A stretch of DNA of 31,805 nucleotides from Cloacimonetes bacterium UBA5284 (GTDB lineage: Bacteria; Cloacimonadota; Cloacimonadia; Cloacimonadales; Cloacimonadaceae). Made by a program: the position numbers and the translations under genes. Where the stretch lies: the NCBI GenBank assembly GCA_002410505.1, contig DHSO01000016.1, positions 1-31,805 on the forward strand. Direction: 5' to 3'. Positions 16,379 to 23,962 of the stretch are shown in pieces. The stretch's first letter is position 1; every line of letters starts with the position of its first letter. The notes below the pieces were generated by a model. It searched no databases. It was given only the letters and a program-made list of their open reading frames with translations, and had not been told where the DNA came from.

Positions 16379-17152
16379 ATGAAAATCACTATCTGGTCTT
16401 GGAATGTGAATGGATTACGAGCAGTAATGAACAAAGATTTTGTAAAAACCATCCAAAAAGCGGATGTGGATATCCTGGGTCTGCAAGAGACCAAATTGCA
16501 GGGGCATCAGATTCCCGAAGAGCTGGCAGAGCTTGCCGATTATCACAAATACTGGTCTCATGCTCAGCGTAAGGGCTATTCCGGTACTGCGTTGTTTTCA
16601 AAAACCGAGCCGCAGTCTTTTTCTGATGCATTTGGAGTGGAAGAATTCGACACAGAGGGACGTATCAACATCGCCGAATATGAGCAATTTATCCTGTTCA
16701 ACGTCTATTTTCCCAATGGTGCCATGAATGATGGCAGGTTGGATTACAAGCTGCGCTTTTACGATAAAGCGCTTGAAGTGATGAATTCCAAGCGTCAGAA
16801 CGGCAAAGCGGTTATCGTGATGGGAGATTACAACACAGCCCACAAAGAGATCGACTTGGCACGACCCAAAGAAAACGAGAATATATCAGGGTTTTTGCCC
16901 ATAGAAAGAAAGTGGCTGGACAAACTGGTAGAGCAAGGCTGGGTGGATACATTTCGCCATTTTGATCCCTCTGAGGATCAGTACTCCTGGTGGAGCTACC
17001 GTGCCGGTGCCCGCCCCCGCAACATTGGCTGGAGAATCGATTATCTCTTCATCGACAAAGAGCATCTGGATATGGTCACCAAAGCAGGCATCCGTCAGGA
17101 TGTGATGGGTTCAGACCACTGCCCGGTGTATGTGGAACTTACTGTGCTCTAA
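16379..17152 (+). CDS. xth: Exonuclease III / AP endonuclease
   Basis: A member of the exonuclease III family (ExoA/XthA), which incises DNA 5' to abasic sites and trims 3' blocks in base-excision repair. Catalytic motifs are visible: WNVNGLR at the start, LQETKL (metal-binding Glu), GDYNTAHKEID (Asp/Asn pair), and the C-terminal SDHCPV with catalytic Asp-His. The length of 257 aa matches the family. The ATG at 16379 is preferred over 16367 because AGGA precedes it by five bases. The gene converges on the CAP-domain gene, and the two coding regions overlap tail-to-tail by 14 bases with no visible terminator between them. Confidence 0.95.
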   Translation: MKITIWSWNVNGLRAVMNKDFVKTIQKADVDILGLQETKLQGHQIPEELAELADYHKYWSHAQRKGYSGTALFSKTEPQSFSDAFGVEEFDTEGRINIAEYEQFILFNVYFPNGAMNDGRLDYKLRFYDKALEVMNSKRQNGKAVIVMGDYNTAHKEIDLARPKENENISGFLPIERKWLDKLVEQGWVDTFRHFDPSEDQYSWWSYRAGARPRNIGWRIDYLFIDKEHLDMVTKAGIRQDVMGSDHCPVYVELTVL

Positions 17153-17924
17153 GGGTGATTCCTTCCGGGAAATAGCCGCCATCAAAGCCAAAGCAGAGTT
17201 TATAGTCTCCCTTTCCTGCCAGGAAGGGAATATCCACATAAAAAGCTGTTTGAGATGTCCAGCGGATGGGTAAGGGCTGTCCTCCCACCATGGCTTGTTC
17301 TTCCGATATCTTGTAGCTGATGTTTTTATTGGGGAAACGCAGAGTAGCCGACAGTTTGGTTGCCGGTTGTGCCGATAGATATGCGAAACTAAGGCGATAG
17401 GTTTTGTCTGTACTCAGTTTTTTGGGCAAACTGGATGTCATTTTTGTGATGGGGGTGGCAAAGTTTTGCGTGGCGTACATAGTGTCGCCCTTCAACACCA
17501 GCCCTACTCCCAGATGAGTGTATTCCGGATTTAGTATGTTTTCCCGATGTGGGGGGGACATCATCCATCCGGTGATCACATCCAGGGGGCTGAAAGCACC
17601 GGTGGAATTGCGAAATTTCCCCAGGTTTTCACCGATGGCTGTCACCAATAGACTTGGGTAGTATTTGATTTTGCGTCCGCCAACTTCATCGCCCAGATGG
17701 TCTTTGTGCGCAAAGAAATTGTGCTTCAGCATGTTTTGAGAATGTAAGCGGGAAAGATCTGCCAGACCGTGATCATAAGAAAGCAGGGGTACTTTGTAAT
17801 AAGCTCTTTGCACATTGGTAAGCCTCCAGATCTCTAGCTCAAATTCCTGAATCGTCATGGACTGTGCAGCCATCAAGACCAGCGGTAAAACTAGGATAAA
17901 TACAAACAAGTAATGCTTTTTCAT
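17139..17924 (-). CDS. Secreted CAP-domain (SCP/PR1, YkwD-like) protein
   Basis: The protein has a signal peptide (KKHYLFVFILVLPLVLMAAQS). A CAP domain follows at about residues 30-160, recognisable by LTNVQRAYYKVPLLSYDHGLADLSRLHSQNM, FAHKD, IGENLG, GWMMSPPHRENILNPEYTHLGVG and ATQNFA. The His and Glu of HS...GEN and the PHRENIL motif line the usual CAP cavity. A C-terminal beta-rich segment of about 100 residues follows. The function of bacterial CAP proteins is mostly unknown, so no activity is assigned. The start at 17924 has GGAG upstream; an upstream in-frame ATG at 18038 lies inside the neighbouring gene and is rejected. Length is 261 aa. It is downstream of the DUF5683 gene with a 19-base gap, so the two are probably cotranscribed. 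Confidence 0.88.
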   Translation of the reverse strand: MKKHYLFVFILVLPLVLMAAQSMTIQEFELEIWRLTNVQRAYYKVPLLSYDHGLADLSRLHSQNMLKHNFFAHKDHLGDEVGGRKIKYYPSLLVTAIGENLGKFRNSTGAFSPLDVITGWMMSPPHRENILNPEYTHLGVGLVLKGDTMYATQNFATPITKMTSSLPKKLSTDKTYRLSFAYLSAQPATKLSATLRFPNKNISYKISEEQAMVGGQPLPIRWTSQTAFYVDIPFLAGKGDYKLCFGFDGGYFPEGITLRAQ

Positions 17925-17943
17925 ATATGCTCCAATTATTAAA

Positions 17944-18378
17944 TTAAAAAACCAGTTCGAGACCCGCCTTTCCTTCTTCAAAGCGCAGCCGCACCCGTTC
18001 CTTTTCGCTGTCAAAATCTGCCAGATGTGCGTCCACATATGCGTCTAATACGCTCAAAACAGCGGTTACCCCGATCCACCAAATATCGCTGGTGCGTTTT
18101 TCTTTGTGTTCATCAGCTCTATCTTGGTAGTATTGAATGTAATAGGCATCGGTGGCCAGCTTCTTTTTCTTGGCAAAATCATCGGCTTTAGCATCGTTAT
18201 AGAAGACTCTGCCTACATTCCAGGCTTGCAAGCCAACCACTATTCCGGCTTTCACATAGGCTTTGTTATACACTTGCCCGCCTCCGGGAATCAGGGCGGA
18301 ATACAACATTGCCCGTGTGGGATTGACGGCTGCCAGCAGCGAAACCCATAGTAGCGGAATAATCAGCAGTTTCTTCAC
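17944..18378 (-). CDS. DUF5683-family membrane-associated protein
   Basis: This 144-residue protein has a signal or membrane segment (KKLLIIPLLWVSLLAAVNP). The family-typical ALIPGGGQVYNKAYVKAGIVVG follows, then a second hydrophobic segment (WWIGVTAVLSVLDAYVDAHL). DUF5683 proteins are common in Bacteroidetes and allied phyla, and their function is unknown. The start is GTG with AAGG just upstream. A TTGACA at 18431-18436 overlaps the stop of the cyclase gene and may be its -35, but no clear -10 was seen at the right spacing. It is upstream of the CAP-domain gene in a likely two-gene operon. Confidence 0.8.
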   Translation of the reverse strand: MKKLLIIPLLWVSLLAAVNPTRAMLYSALIPGGGQVYNKAYVKAGIVVGLQAWNVGRVFYNDAKADDFAKKKKLATDAYYIQYYQDRADEHKEKRTSDIWWIGVTAVLSVLDAYVDAHLADFDSEKERVRLRFEEGKAGLELVF

Positions 18379-18432
18379 TATACCTTCCCAGTATATTCTG
18401 TTTTTGTCATCTGTATTGGTAGATAAATAATG

Positions 18433-21400
18433 TCAAGCGGAATTCTCGGAGTTCTGAGCCGGGACAGTTGCCTTTCTTCCACCCGCGCTTTTTGTTTGCT
18501 GATGTCTTGTCTCGATTTTTTGCAGACGCACCTTGGCTTCGCGTGCCAATATCAGTCCTTCCGGCATCAGCTTCAGCAGTAGCCGGGCCCCTTTTTTCCA
18601 AAAACGCTCGGCTTTATCGATATCTCCCATCATTTCGTATAGATCTCCCAGATTCAGGTTTGTCTTGGCATAATCCGGACTGTTCTTGCCAAAGAACCGA
18701 CCATACTTGCTTCTTGCCAGTAGCAGTTTCTTTTCTGCCTTGTTATATTCTTTGCGCAGCGCCATACATTGCCCCATCAAAAGATGAGCGCCGGCTACCC
18801 GTGGATTTGTGGGGCCGCAGTCGGTTCTGAAATATCTCAGTGCTTGTATGGCTTTTTGTTCGGCTTCATTATAAGCTCCCATTCTCAAAAGCAAATATCC
18901 GATGTTCGATTCCATCATGCCAATGAAGTAATCCTGTTCACGATGTGGAGTGTTTCTGAACAGTTCTGCTGCCTTGCGTGCGTATGCCAGAGCTTTTCTC
19001 CATTTCCCCTGTTTCATGTACAAAGAGGCGAGATTGTTCAGGCGATCAGCCACATTTGTGGAGTATTTATCGTTGCGATACTCTATCATCAGGGACTTTC
19101 GCAAGAGTATCTCGGCTTCGTCAAAGCGAGAGATGTCTTTAAAGCATCTACCCAGATTATTCAGGTAGGGAGACATCAATTCATCATCTTCGGACAAATG
19201 CTTGCGTTTGTAGTTAAGAACGATATTATACAGCTTCACAGCTTTATGGTAATACTGAATGTAGTGGTATTGTATAGCAAGCCAGAAGAGATTTTCCGTG
19301 TGCTCCACGCTGCCAAAGCCAAAGTGTCTGCCGCTCATTGTGGTCACCTTGCGTTGGTAGCTGATTCCGATGTCCCATCTGCTCATCTTCATGTGGTATT
19401 TACTCGCGCGTTGCAAAAATTCCTGCGCTTCATGTGCGCAATCTGCTTTCTCATAATGGTACGCGGCTTCGGATGCCAATGAATTGTCATTGTCTCCCAA
19501 TTGCCGGGCCAGAGTATCAGCTACATGCCTGTGCATTTTTTTTACTGTATTGCTTAGCAACCTTTCATATACGATATCTCGAAGTATTACGTGACTGAAG
19601 CTATAGTGTCCGGGAGCGCTTGCTTTCCACAAGCGGTGAGAATAGCCCAAGCGTAAATAGGGTCGTATGTCTTTGTCCAAAACCTTTGTCAAAAGCTTGA
19701 TGTTGAACGACATACCCAAGATCGAAGCGTAGTACAGACATTCGCGCATACCTTGGTTGAACCCGTCGATACGGCTGTTCATCACATCGCTGATGCTGAA
19801 ACTATTGAACTTCTCCGGGAGCTGCAGCGGGTGCTTGCTTTTCCTTCCTCTTTCCAGCAGATAATATGCCATCTGTTCCAGGTACAGGGGGAAACCATCC
19901 GCTTTATTCATTATAGTAGATATCGCGGGATATCGGGAATTTTTAATCTCCAGGATACTGGTCAGCATTGATCTGCAGTCTCGCGGCTTTAACGGTGCCA
20001 GATTCAGGTCGTAACGTGTAAATTTATCCAGATGCAAATCCACGCAATTGCCACCGGCTATGTATCGGCTGGGGCTGAGGATGAGCAGGTTGTGGTCCTG
20101 ACATGGGTCCAAAGCTGCCAAAAATTGCCTGCTGGTCTCATCGATCCATTGCCCGTCGTCCAGCAACAGCAATACCGGTTTACGTTTCAGCAAATACGAA
20201 ATAATAGCGCAGAAGGCTTCCTTTTGACGCTCCTGCCTTTGCTCCAGAGGGCAGTGATCCCAAGCAGATCCCTTATACCAAAGCTCCAGTATGGCTGCCA
20301 GAAATGCTTTACTGTGCTCGGGCATTTCACCGTCGATCTCTTTGAAGGCTTCATCCAGAATGCTTTTTGTCTGTTCTTCGTCATCATCTTCACCAAGCTC
20401 GAAAATAGCACGCAGAATCTGCCTGACAGCATCCAGATGGCCGTTGTTGAGTTTGTCGTTCGTCACCACAAATTTGTAATGCCCATCGATATTTTGCATA
20501 TATTCCCATGCCAGACGGCTCTTACCCAATCCCGGATCGCCGTTGATATACACGATAGTGTTTCTGTGCAGCTTGCGAGATGTGGTTCTCAGCTCTTCCA
20601 AAAACGCCATTTCTTCCTTGCGTCCTACGAAGATACTGTCAAAAATGAGGCTTCTCTTTATGCGTTTTAGGCTTAGGCTATAATACTGGATTTTCGCGCT
20701 TATGCCTTTCAAGTGCAAGGAGCCCATCATCTTGGTATCATACATCTTTGCTGTTTCCCTATAAACGCTTTCGTCCATAATGATCTCGCCCGGCTTTGCC
20801 TGCTTTGCCAGTCTTGATGCCAGATTGAGACACTGCCCCAGCGCGGTATATTCCTGAACGTCCGGGGATCCGATCAATCCAGCAAACGCGTAGCCACAGC
20901 TCAATCCTATAGAAAGATTTTTCTGTCTTAGAGCCAGTTCCCGGGCAAATTCGCAAGCCTGATACGCGCTTTTGCCTTCGCTGCGAGGCACTCCAAACAG
21001 AACAAGAGCTACCGGCAGACTCTCCGCACAGTCGATTTTGTTCACATATCCGCGATATCGATCTGCCACAATGTGCAGTTTGTGGATAGCTGAGGCGTTG
21101 GTTGTGGCGGAGCTTATCCTCACAAAGCATACAGCGAGGTTTCGAATCTCATTATTGAGTTTGGCATCGTAGAAGTTCTTGTGATAAAATACGCTTCTGG
21201 TGTGTGGACTGAAGCTGAACTTGTGATGCTGTTTGTCTGCAGTCACGGCTAATGATCCCAAGTTTGCGCAAGCCCCATCCTCCTGAAAATGCTTAGCGCC
21301 AATCTTTGTGATTACACTACCGGAATAAGCATTTTTGCAGCTGTGTTCACATAGCAGGGACAACTCGCTGAAGGCTTCTCCATAAAAGAGATATTCGTAT

Positions 21401-21819
21401 TGATAAGGATTGCTGAATACAGTCCATTTCACTTCACCATAACTGATGATTTCTCGCATAGTTACTTTCTGATGGCGGCCTTCGATACAGATGAGAGGAA
21501 AATCTTTCAAGAAGTCCCTGATTTCCATCAATGCCGCCAGCATCGCCGTAGGATCTTCACCGATAAAGATCGCGCATATGGCATCGCCGACAAAATGGCT
21601 GATGAAGCCTCCATATTTATGTACGGACTGGATCGGTCCCGCGGTGATTTTGTTCAGTAATTCACCAATGTTGTCTGCTCCGTGAAATTGAGTATTCTGA
21701 AAACTCTCGGCGATACGAGTGAAATCCACTATGTCCAGCATCATCACAAAAGCTTGAAAACTGCCCTTCAATACTCCGCGCTCTACCTGAGACAGTATTA
21801 TGGGAGGTACATAGCGCAT
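18433..21819 (-). CDS. Soluble adenylyl cyclase-like protein: tandem cyclase, AAA ATPase, TPR
   Basis: This 1128-residue protein has the layout of mammalian soluble adenylyl cyclase (ADCY10). Cyclase domain 1 (about 20-180) holds the metal aspartates D29 (LDIVDFT) and D79 (HFVGDAICAIF). Cyclase domain 2 (about 225-380) holds K261, T325 (QEYTALG), and the transition-state residues N332 and R336 (LNLASRL). Both halves of a heterodimer-type active site are therefore present, so activity is plausible. A STAND/AAA ATPase follows with Walker A GDPGLGKS (427-434) and Walker B VLLLLDD (about 549-555). The last third contains TPR repeats (about 860-1100). The bicarbonate-sensing Lys95 and Arg176 of the human enzyme appear to be His75 and Ser154, by alignment from memory. 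The annotated start at 21819 is weak; see the leader ORF at 21819-21905. Confidence 0.88.
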   Translation of the reverse strand: MRYVPPIILSQVERGVLKGSFQAFVMMLDIVDFTRIAESFQNTQFHGADNIGELLNKITAGPIQSVHKYGGFISHFVGDAICAIFIGEDPTAMLAALMEIRDFLKDFPLICIEGRHQKVTMREIISYGEVKWTVFSNPYQYEYLFYGEAFSELSLLCEHSCKNAYSGSVITKIGAKHFQEDGACANLGSLAVTADKQHHKFSFSPHTRSVFYHKNFYDAKLNNEIRNLAVCFVRISSATTNASAIHKLHIVADRYRGYVNKIDCAESLPVALVLFGVPRSEGKSAYQACEFARELALRQKNLSIGLSCGYAFAGLIGSPDVQEYTALGQCLNLASRLAKQAKPGEIIMDESVYRETAKMYDTKMMGSLHLKGISAKIQYYSLSLKRIKRSLIFDSIFVGRKEEMAFLEELRTTSRKLHRNTIVYINGDPGLGKSRLAWEYMQNIDGHYKFVVTNDKLNNGHLDAVRQILRAIFELGEDDDEEQTKSILDEAFKEIDGEMPEHSKAFLAAILELWYKGSAWDHCPLEQRQERQKEAFCAIISYLLKRKPVLLLLDDGQWIDETSRQFLAALDPCQDHNLLILSPSRYIAGGNCVDLHLDKFTRYDLNLAPLKPRDCRSMLTSILEIKNSRYPAISTIMNKADGFPLYLEQMAYYLLERGRKSKHPLQLPEKFNSFSISDVMNSRIDGFNQGMRECLYYASILGMSFNIKLLTKVLDKDIRPYLRLGYSHRLWKASAPGHYSFSHVILRDIVYERLLSNTVKKMHRHVADTLARQLGDNDNSLASEAAYHYEKADCAHEAQEFLQRASKYHMKMSRWDIGISYQRKVTTMSGRHFGFGSVEHTENLFWLAIQYHYIQYYHKAVKLYNIVLNYKRKHLSEDDELMSPYLNNLGRCFKDISRFDEAEILLRKSLMIEYRNDKYSTNVADRLNNLASLYMKQGKWRKALAYARKAAELFRNTPHREQDYFIGMMESNIGYLLLRMGAYNEAEQKAIQALRYFRTDCGPTNPRVAGAHLLMGQCMALRKEYNKAEKKLLLARSKYGRFFGKNSPDYAKTNLNLGDLYEMMGDIDKAERFWKKGARLLLKLMPEGLILAREAKVRLQKIETRHQQTKSAGGRKATVPAQNSENSA

Positions 21820-21905
21820 TATCTCACCACCCCAAACATACGGTTGGAATCTATATCCTCCGGGAAAAGACTTGCCTTAGCCCGGCATCCGGTCGAAAGA
21901 ATCAT
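21819..21905 (-). CDS. 28-codon leader ORF, or the frameshifted true N-terminus of the cyclase gene
   Basis: An ATG at 21905 has an excellent ribosome site (GGAGGG at 21910-21915, four bases away). It opens a 28-residue frame beginning MILSTGCRAKASLFPEDID, whose TAA stop overlaps the ATG of the cyclase gene (TAATG). One extra G in the G4 run at 21830-21833 would join both frames and give FGGGEIMRYVPPI across the junction. A smooth join of that kind suggests a sequencing error, a real frameshift mutation or a recoding site. Translational coupling by a leader peptide is the other reading. Confidence 0.5.
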   Translation of the reverse strand: MILSTGCRAKASLFPEDIDSNRMFGVVR

Positions 21906-21955
21906 TATTCCCTCCAGTAAAACAATGTAATTAATATTCTCCGAATTCAATTTCC

Positions 21956-21983
21956 ATCATATTAATGCCTCATATCCTGTCAA
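21956..21983 (-). promoter_or_regulatory. Candidate promoter of the cyclase gene
   Basis: On the - strand TTGACA (21978-21983) is followed after 16 bases by TATGAT (21956-21961, 5 of 6). This is the best promoter match in the window. It puts the RNA start about 44 bases before the ATG at 21905, supporting that codon as the real translation start. Confidence 0.6.
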
Positions 21984-22195
21984 GAAAAAGTATGCAGTAT
22001 CAGTACAAAATGGCTGGCTTCGTATCTCGTTTCTTTCACCCCAAAAACTCACCTTGTTCCTTTTTGGGGATGCTGGTGTATCCCGTTTAGTTTACCCGCC
22101 AAAACGGCTGCGCAATTTTGCGGGGACCCTAAACTGCGGCACTGCAGCACTAATAAAGGGGCCGCAGGCCTACCACCGACGCGCAGCATCGCTAA

Positions 22196-22222
22196 GTGCC
22201 GTAGCTACGACAGTTTAGATAG
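22196..22222 (+). repeat. 27-base family repeat, copy 1
   Basis: The unit reads GTGCCGTAG, then CTACGA, then CAGTTTAGATAG. It differs from copies 2 and 3 at two positions in its centre (GTAGCTAC instead of GTAGGCAC), and a local palindrome is kept in both versions. It is the right arm of a larger hairpin whose left arm (CTAAACTG CGGCAC) is at 22129-22142. Confidence 0.75.
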
Positions 22223-22261
22223 TATTTCCCTCTATACTATGCAGAATTCTCTTTACAAAAA

Positions 22262-22295
22262 TTACGATAAACATAATCTTGCACCATTATCGTAA
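22262..22295 (+). promoter_or_regulatory. Probable TetR operator and promoter
   Basis: TTACGATAA (22262-22270) and TTATCGTAA (22287-22295) are perfect nine-base inverted repeats with 16 bases between them. They flank a -10-like CATAAT (22272-22277). A TTTACA at 22252-22257 resembles a -35 but is only 14 bases away. Binding by the TetR product encoded 20 bases downstream would block this promoter, so autoregulation of the whole operon is likely. Confidence 0.6.
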
Positions 22296-22314
22296 ACAAC
22301 GAGGTGAAGCGTTA

Positions 22315-22920
22315 ATGATCGTCAAGCATACACGTACCTTACTGGACCCGAATATGAGCTCCAAGCACAAGGATCTCATCCTCATGGCCGTAAAGCTCTT
22401 CCATCGCTATGGCTTCAGCAAAGTAAGCGTGGAGGAGATCTGTCGCGAGGCCCGGGTTAGCAAGGTTACATTCTACCGCTATTACAAAAGTAAGGACGAG
22501 CTCATTGTCAGTATTCTCACTTTACTATTCGATGATATCACGCGCAGAGTATGGGCTCTTTTGGAAGGGGATAAAAGCCTCAAACAAAAGTTTGATAAGA
22601 TTGCCGTGATGAAGCTGGAATTTACCCGCATGCTGGGAGAAGAGATCTTTGCCGCCCTTTTTGCCTATCCCGCCGTTCAAGCCTATCATAAAGAACTGAG
22701 TCGCAAAAGTATAGAGGATTTTAAAATCTTCATGTATCGGGAGCGGGAGCGGGGCAATATAAACTCCAGACTGAATATCGAACTCTTGATGGCACTGCTC
22801 AATGAATTGGCAGGAATCATCCAAAAGCCCGAGATACGAAATACCTGCAAGGGCAATTTGGACTTGATCAGTCAGTTAAATGAAATTCTGATCTATGGCA
22901 TCTTTAGCCGGGAACAGTGA
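22315..22920 (+). CDS. TetR/AcrR-family transcriptional regulator
   Basis: A 201-residue one-component regulator. The N-terminal helix-turn-helix (about residues 15-60) shows ILMAVKLFHRYGFSKVSVEEICREARVSKVTFYRYYKSKDEL, the TetR signature. The C-terminal helical domain, expected to bind a small ligand, has no diagnostic motif. The start at 22315 follows GAGGTG; an upstream ATG (22279) lies inside the operator and is rejected. The stop overlaps the next gene's ATG by one base, so it leads an operon for envelope transport. TetR regulators beside such operons usually sense a hydrophobic substrate or toxic compound; the ligand here is unknown. Confidence 0.92.
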   Translation: MIVKHTRTLLDPNMSSKHKDLILMAVKLFHRYGFSKVSVEEICREARVSKVTFYRYYKSKDELIVSILTLLFDDITRRVWALLEGDKSLKQKFDKIAVMKLEFTRMLGEEIFAALFAYPAVQAYHKELSRKSIEDFKIFMYRERERGNINSRLNIELLMALLNELAGIIQKPEIRNTCKGNLDLISQLNEILIYGIFSREQ

Positions 22921-23954
22921 TGAAGCGCGCTCTGTTGCCTCTGCTTTTGCTGTTCATTGCTTGCTCTCTATCGGCAATCGACGTCCGCAATCGCTTCAGC
23001 CTGTACGCCTTGCAGCAGGAAGATCAACACCGCATCGGTGCTGAATGGGCACTGGATTTGCAGCATGAAAGCACTTGGAAATCACTTACCGGGCAAGCCG
23101 GATACAGCCTGCATTCGAATCTGCAAAACACTTGGGAAAAGCGTTACACTCTGCAGATGGACGCGCATACCTATCGCTGGTGGCTCAGTTTGCAGGCACC
23201 TCAATCCGAACTGCGCCTGGGTTTGCAACAGATCAATTTTGGCAGCGCTCAAATCCTGCGACCGCTTCAATGGTTCGATACCCTGCAAGTTCAGGATCCC
23301 TATCGGATAAGCCGGGGAGTGGATGCCGTGCTTTTCCGCCACTATTGGCTGAATAGCGCCAACCTCTGGCTCTGGGGCATCCTGGGCGAAGATTCCGCAA
23401 AAGGAAACGATTTTATCCCCGCAAAAGACAACGCGCTGGAATTTGGCGCAAGGATGCAGTATCCCAGTCCCATCGGTGAAGCCGCCATCAGCGCCCATAC
23501 TCGCGAGCTTGAGCAGGGCCGCGAATATCGCCTGGGGCTGGATTACCGTTATGACGGCGCTATCGGAGCCTGGCTGGAGACCTCGGCCGGACACTTTATC
23601 GACGCGCTTCCTTATGTCCCTGCTTATAGCGCCTCTGCCAGCCTGGGTATGGATTACGTATTCGACCGGGGTAATGGCATCGCTTGTACTCTGGAAAATA
23701 TGCTCAGCGGCATCGCGAAGGACGATCTCTCCGGGCTATGCCGGGAATCTTGGACCGGTGCTTTGATGATCAACTATCCCCTGGCTTTGCTGGACACTGT
23801 CAGTTTGGTGGCACTATCGGATTGGGATGGCAATACTTATGCTATAAACGCCGGATGGCGAAGAGTATACGACTATGTGTCGCTGGATTTGACTCTGGGC
23901 CATAGCAGCGAGACACAATACCTACTGCAACTAATGATAAGCCTGAATCTATAG
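22920..23954 (+). CDS. Predicted outer-membrane beta-barrel protein
   Basis: The 344-residue product has a signal peptide (KRALLPLLLLFIACSLSA, cut before IDVRN). A body of alternating amphipathic strands follows with many Trp/Tyr, for example YRWWLSLQAPQSELRLGLQQINFG, YRLGLDYRYDGAIGAWLETSAGHF and AINAGWRRVYDYVSLDLTLGHSS. It ends in a hydrophobic strand, YLLQLMISLNL, typical of barrels inserted by BamA except for the missing terminal aromatic residue. No named family was recognised. Although IACS resembles a lipobox, cleavage at LSA-I is the more natural choice. It begins inside the tetR stop and is followed eight bases later by the ABC ATPase, so it is probably the outer-membrane partner of that transporter. 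Confidence 0.75.
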   Translation: MKRALLPLLLLFIACSLSAIDVRNRFSLYALQQEDQHRIGAEWALDLQHESTWKSLTGQAGYSLHSNLQNTWEKRYTLQMDAHTYRWWLSLQAPQSELRLGLQQINFGSAQILRPLQWFDTLQVQDPYRISRGVDAVLFRHYWLNSANLWLWGILGEDSAKGNDFIPAKDNALEFGARMQYPSPIGEAAISAHTRELEQGREYRLGLDYRYDGAIGAWLETSAGHFIDALPYVPAYSASASLGMDYVFDRGNGIACTLENMLSGIAKDDLSGLCRESWTGALMINYPLALLDTVSLVALSDWDGNTYAINAGWRRVYDYVSLDLTLGHSSETQYLLQLMISLNL

Positions 23955-23962
23955 AGGAAAAC

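Larger units (their letters stand above)
21984..22314. repeat. Intergenic region with palindromic repeats between divergent genes
   Basis: This region lies between the divergent cyclase and tetR genes. It holds a perfect hairpin with CCCCAAAAA (22039-22047) and TTTTTGGGG (22061-22069). A block at 22071-22086 is nearly identical to one at 31784-31799. A palindrome CGCAA-TT-TTGCG lies at 22111-22122. A long nested inverted repeat runs from 22129 to 22218 and ends in a copy of the 27-base family repeat (22196-22222). The tetR operator follows. No protein gene is visible. Confidence 0.6.
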
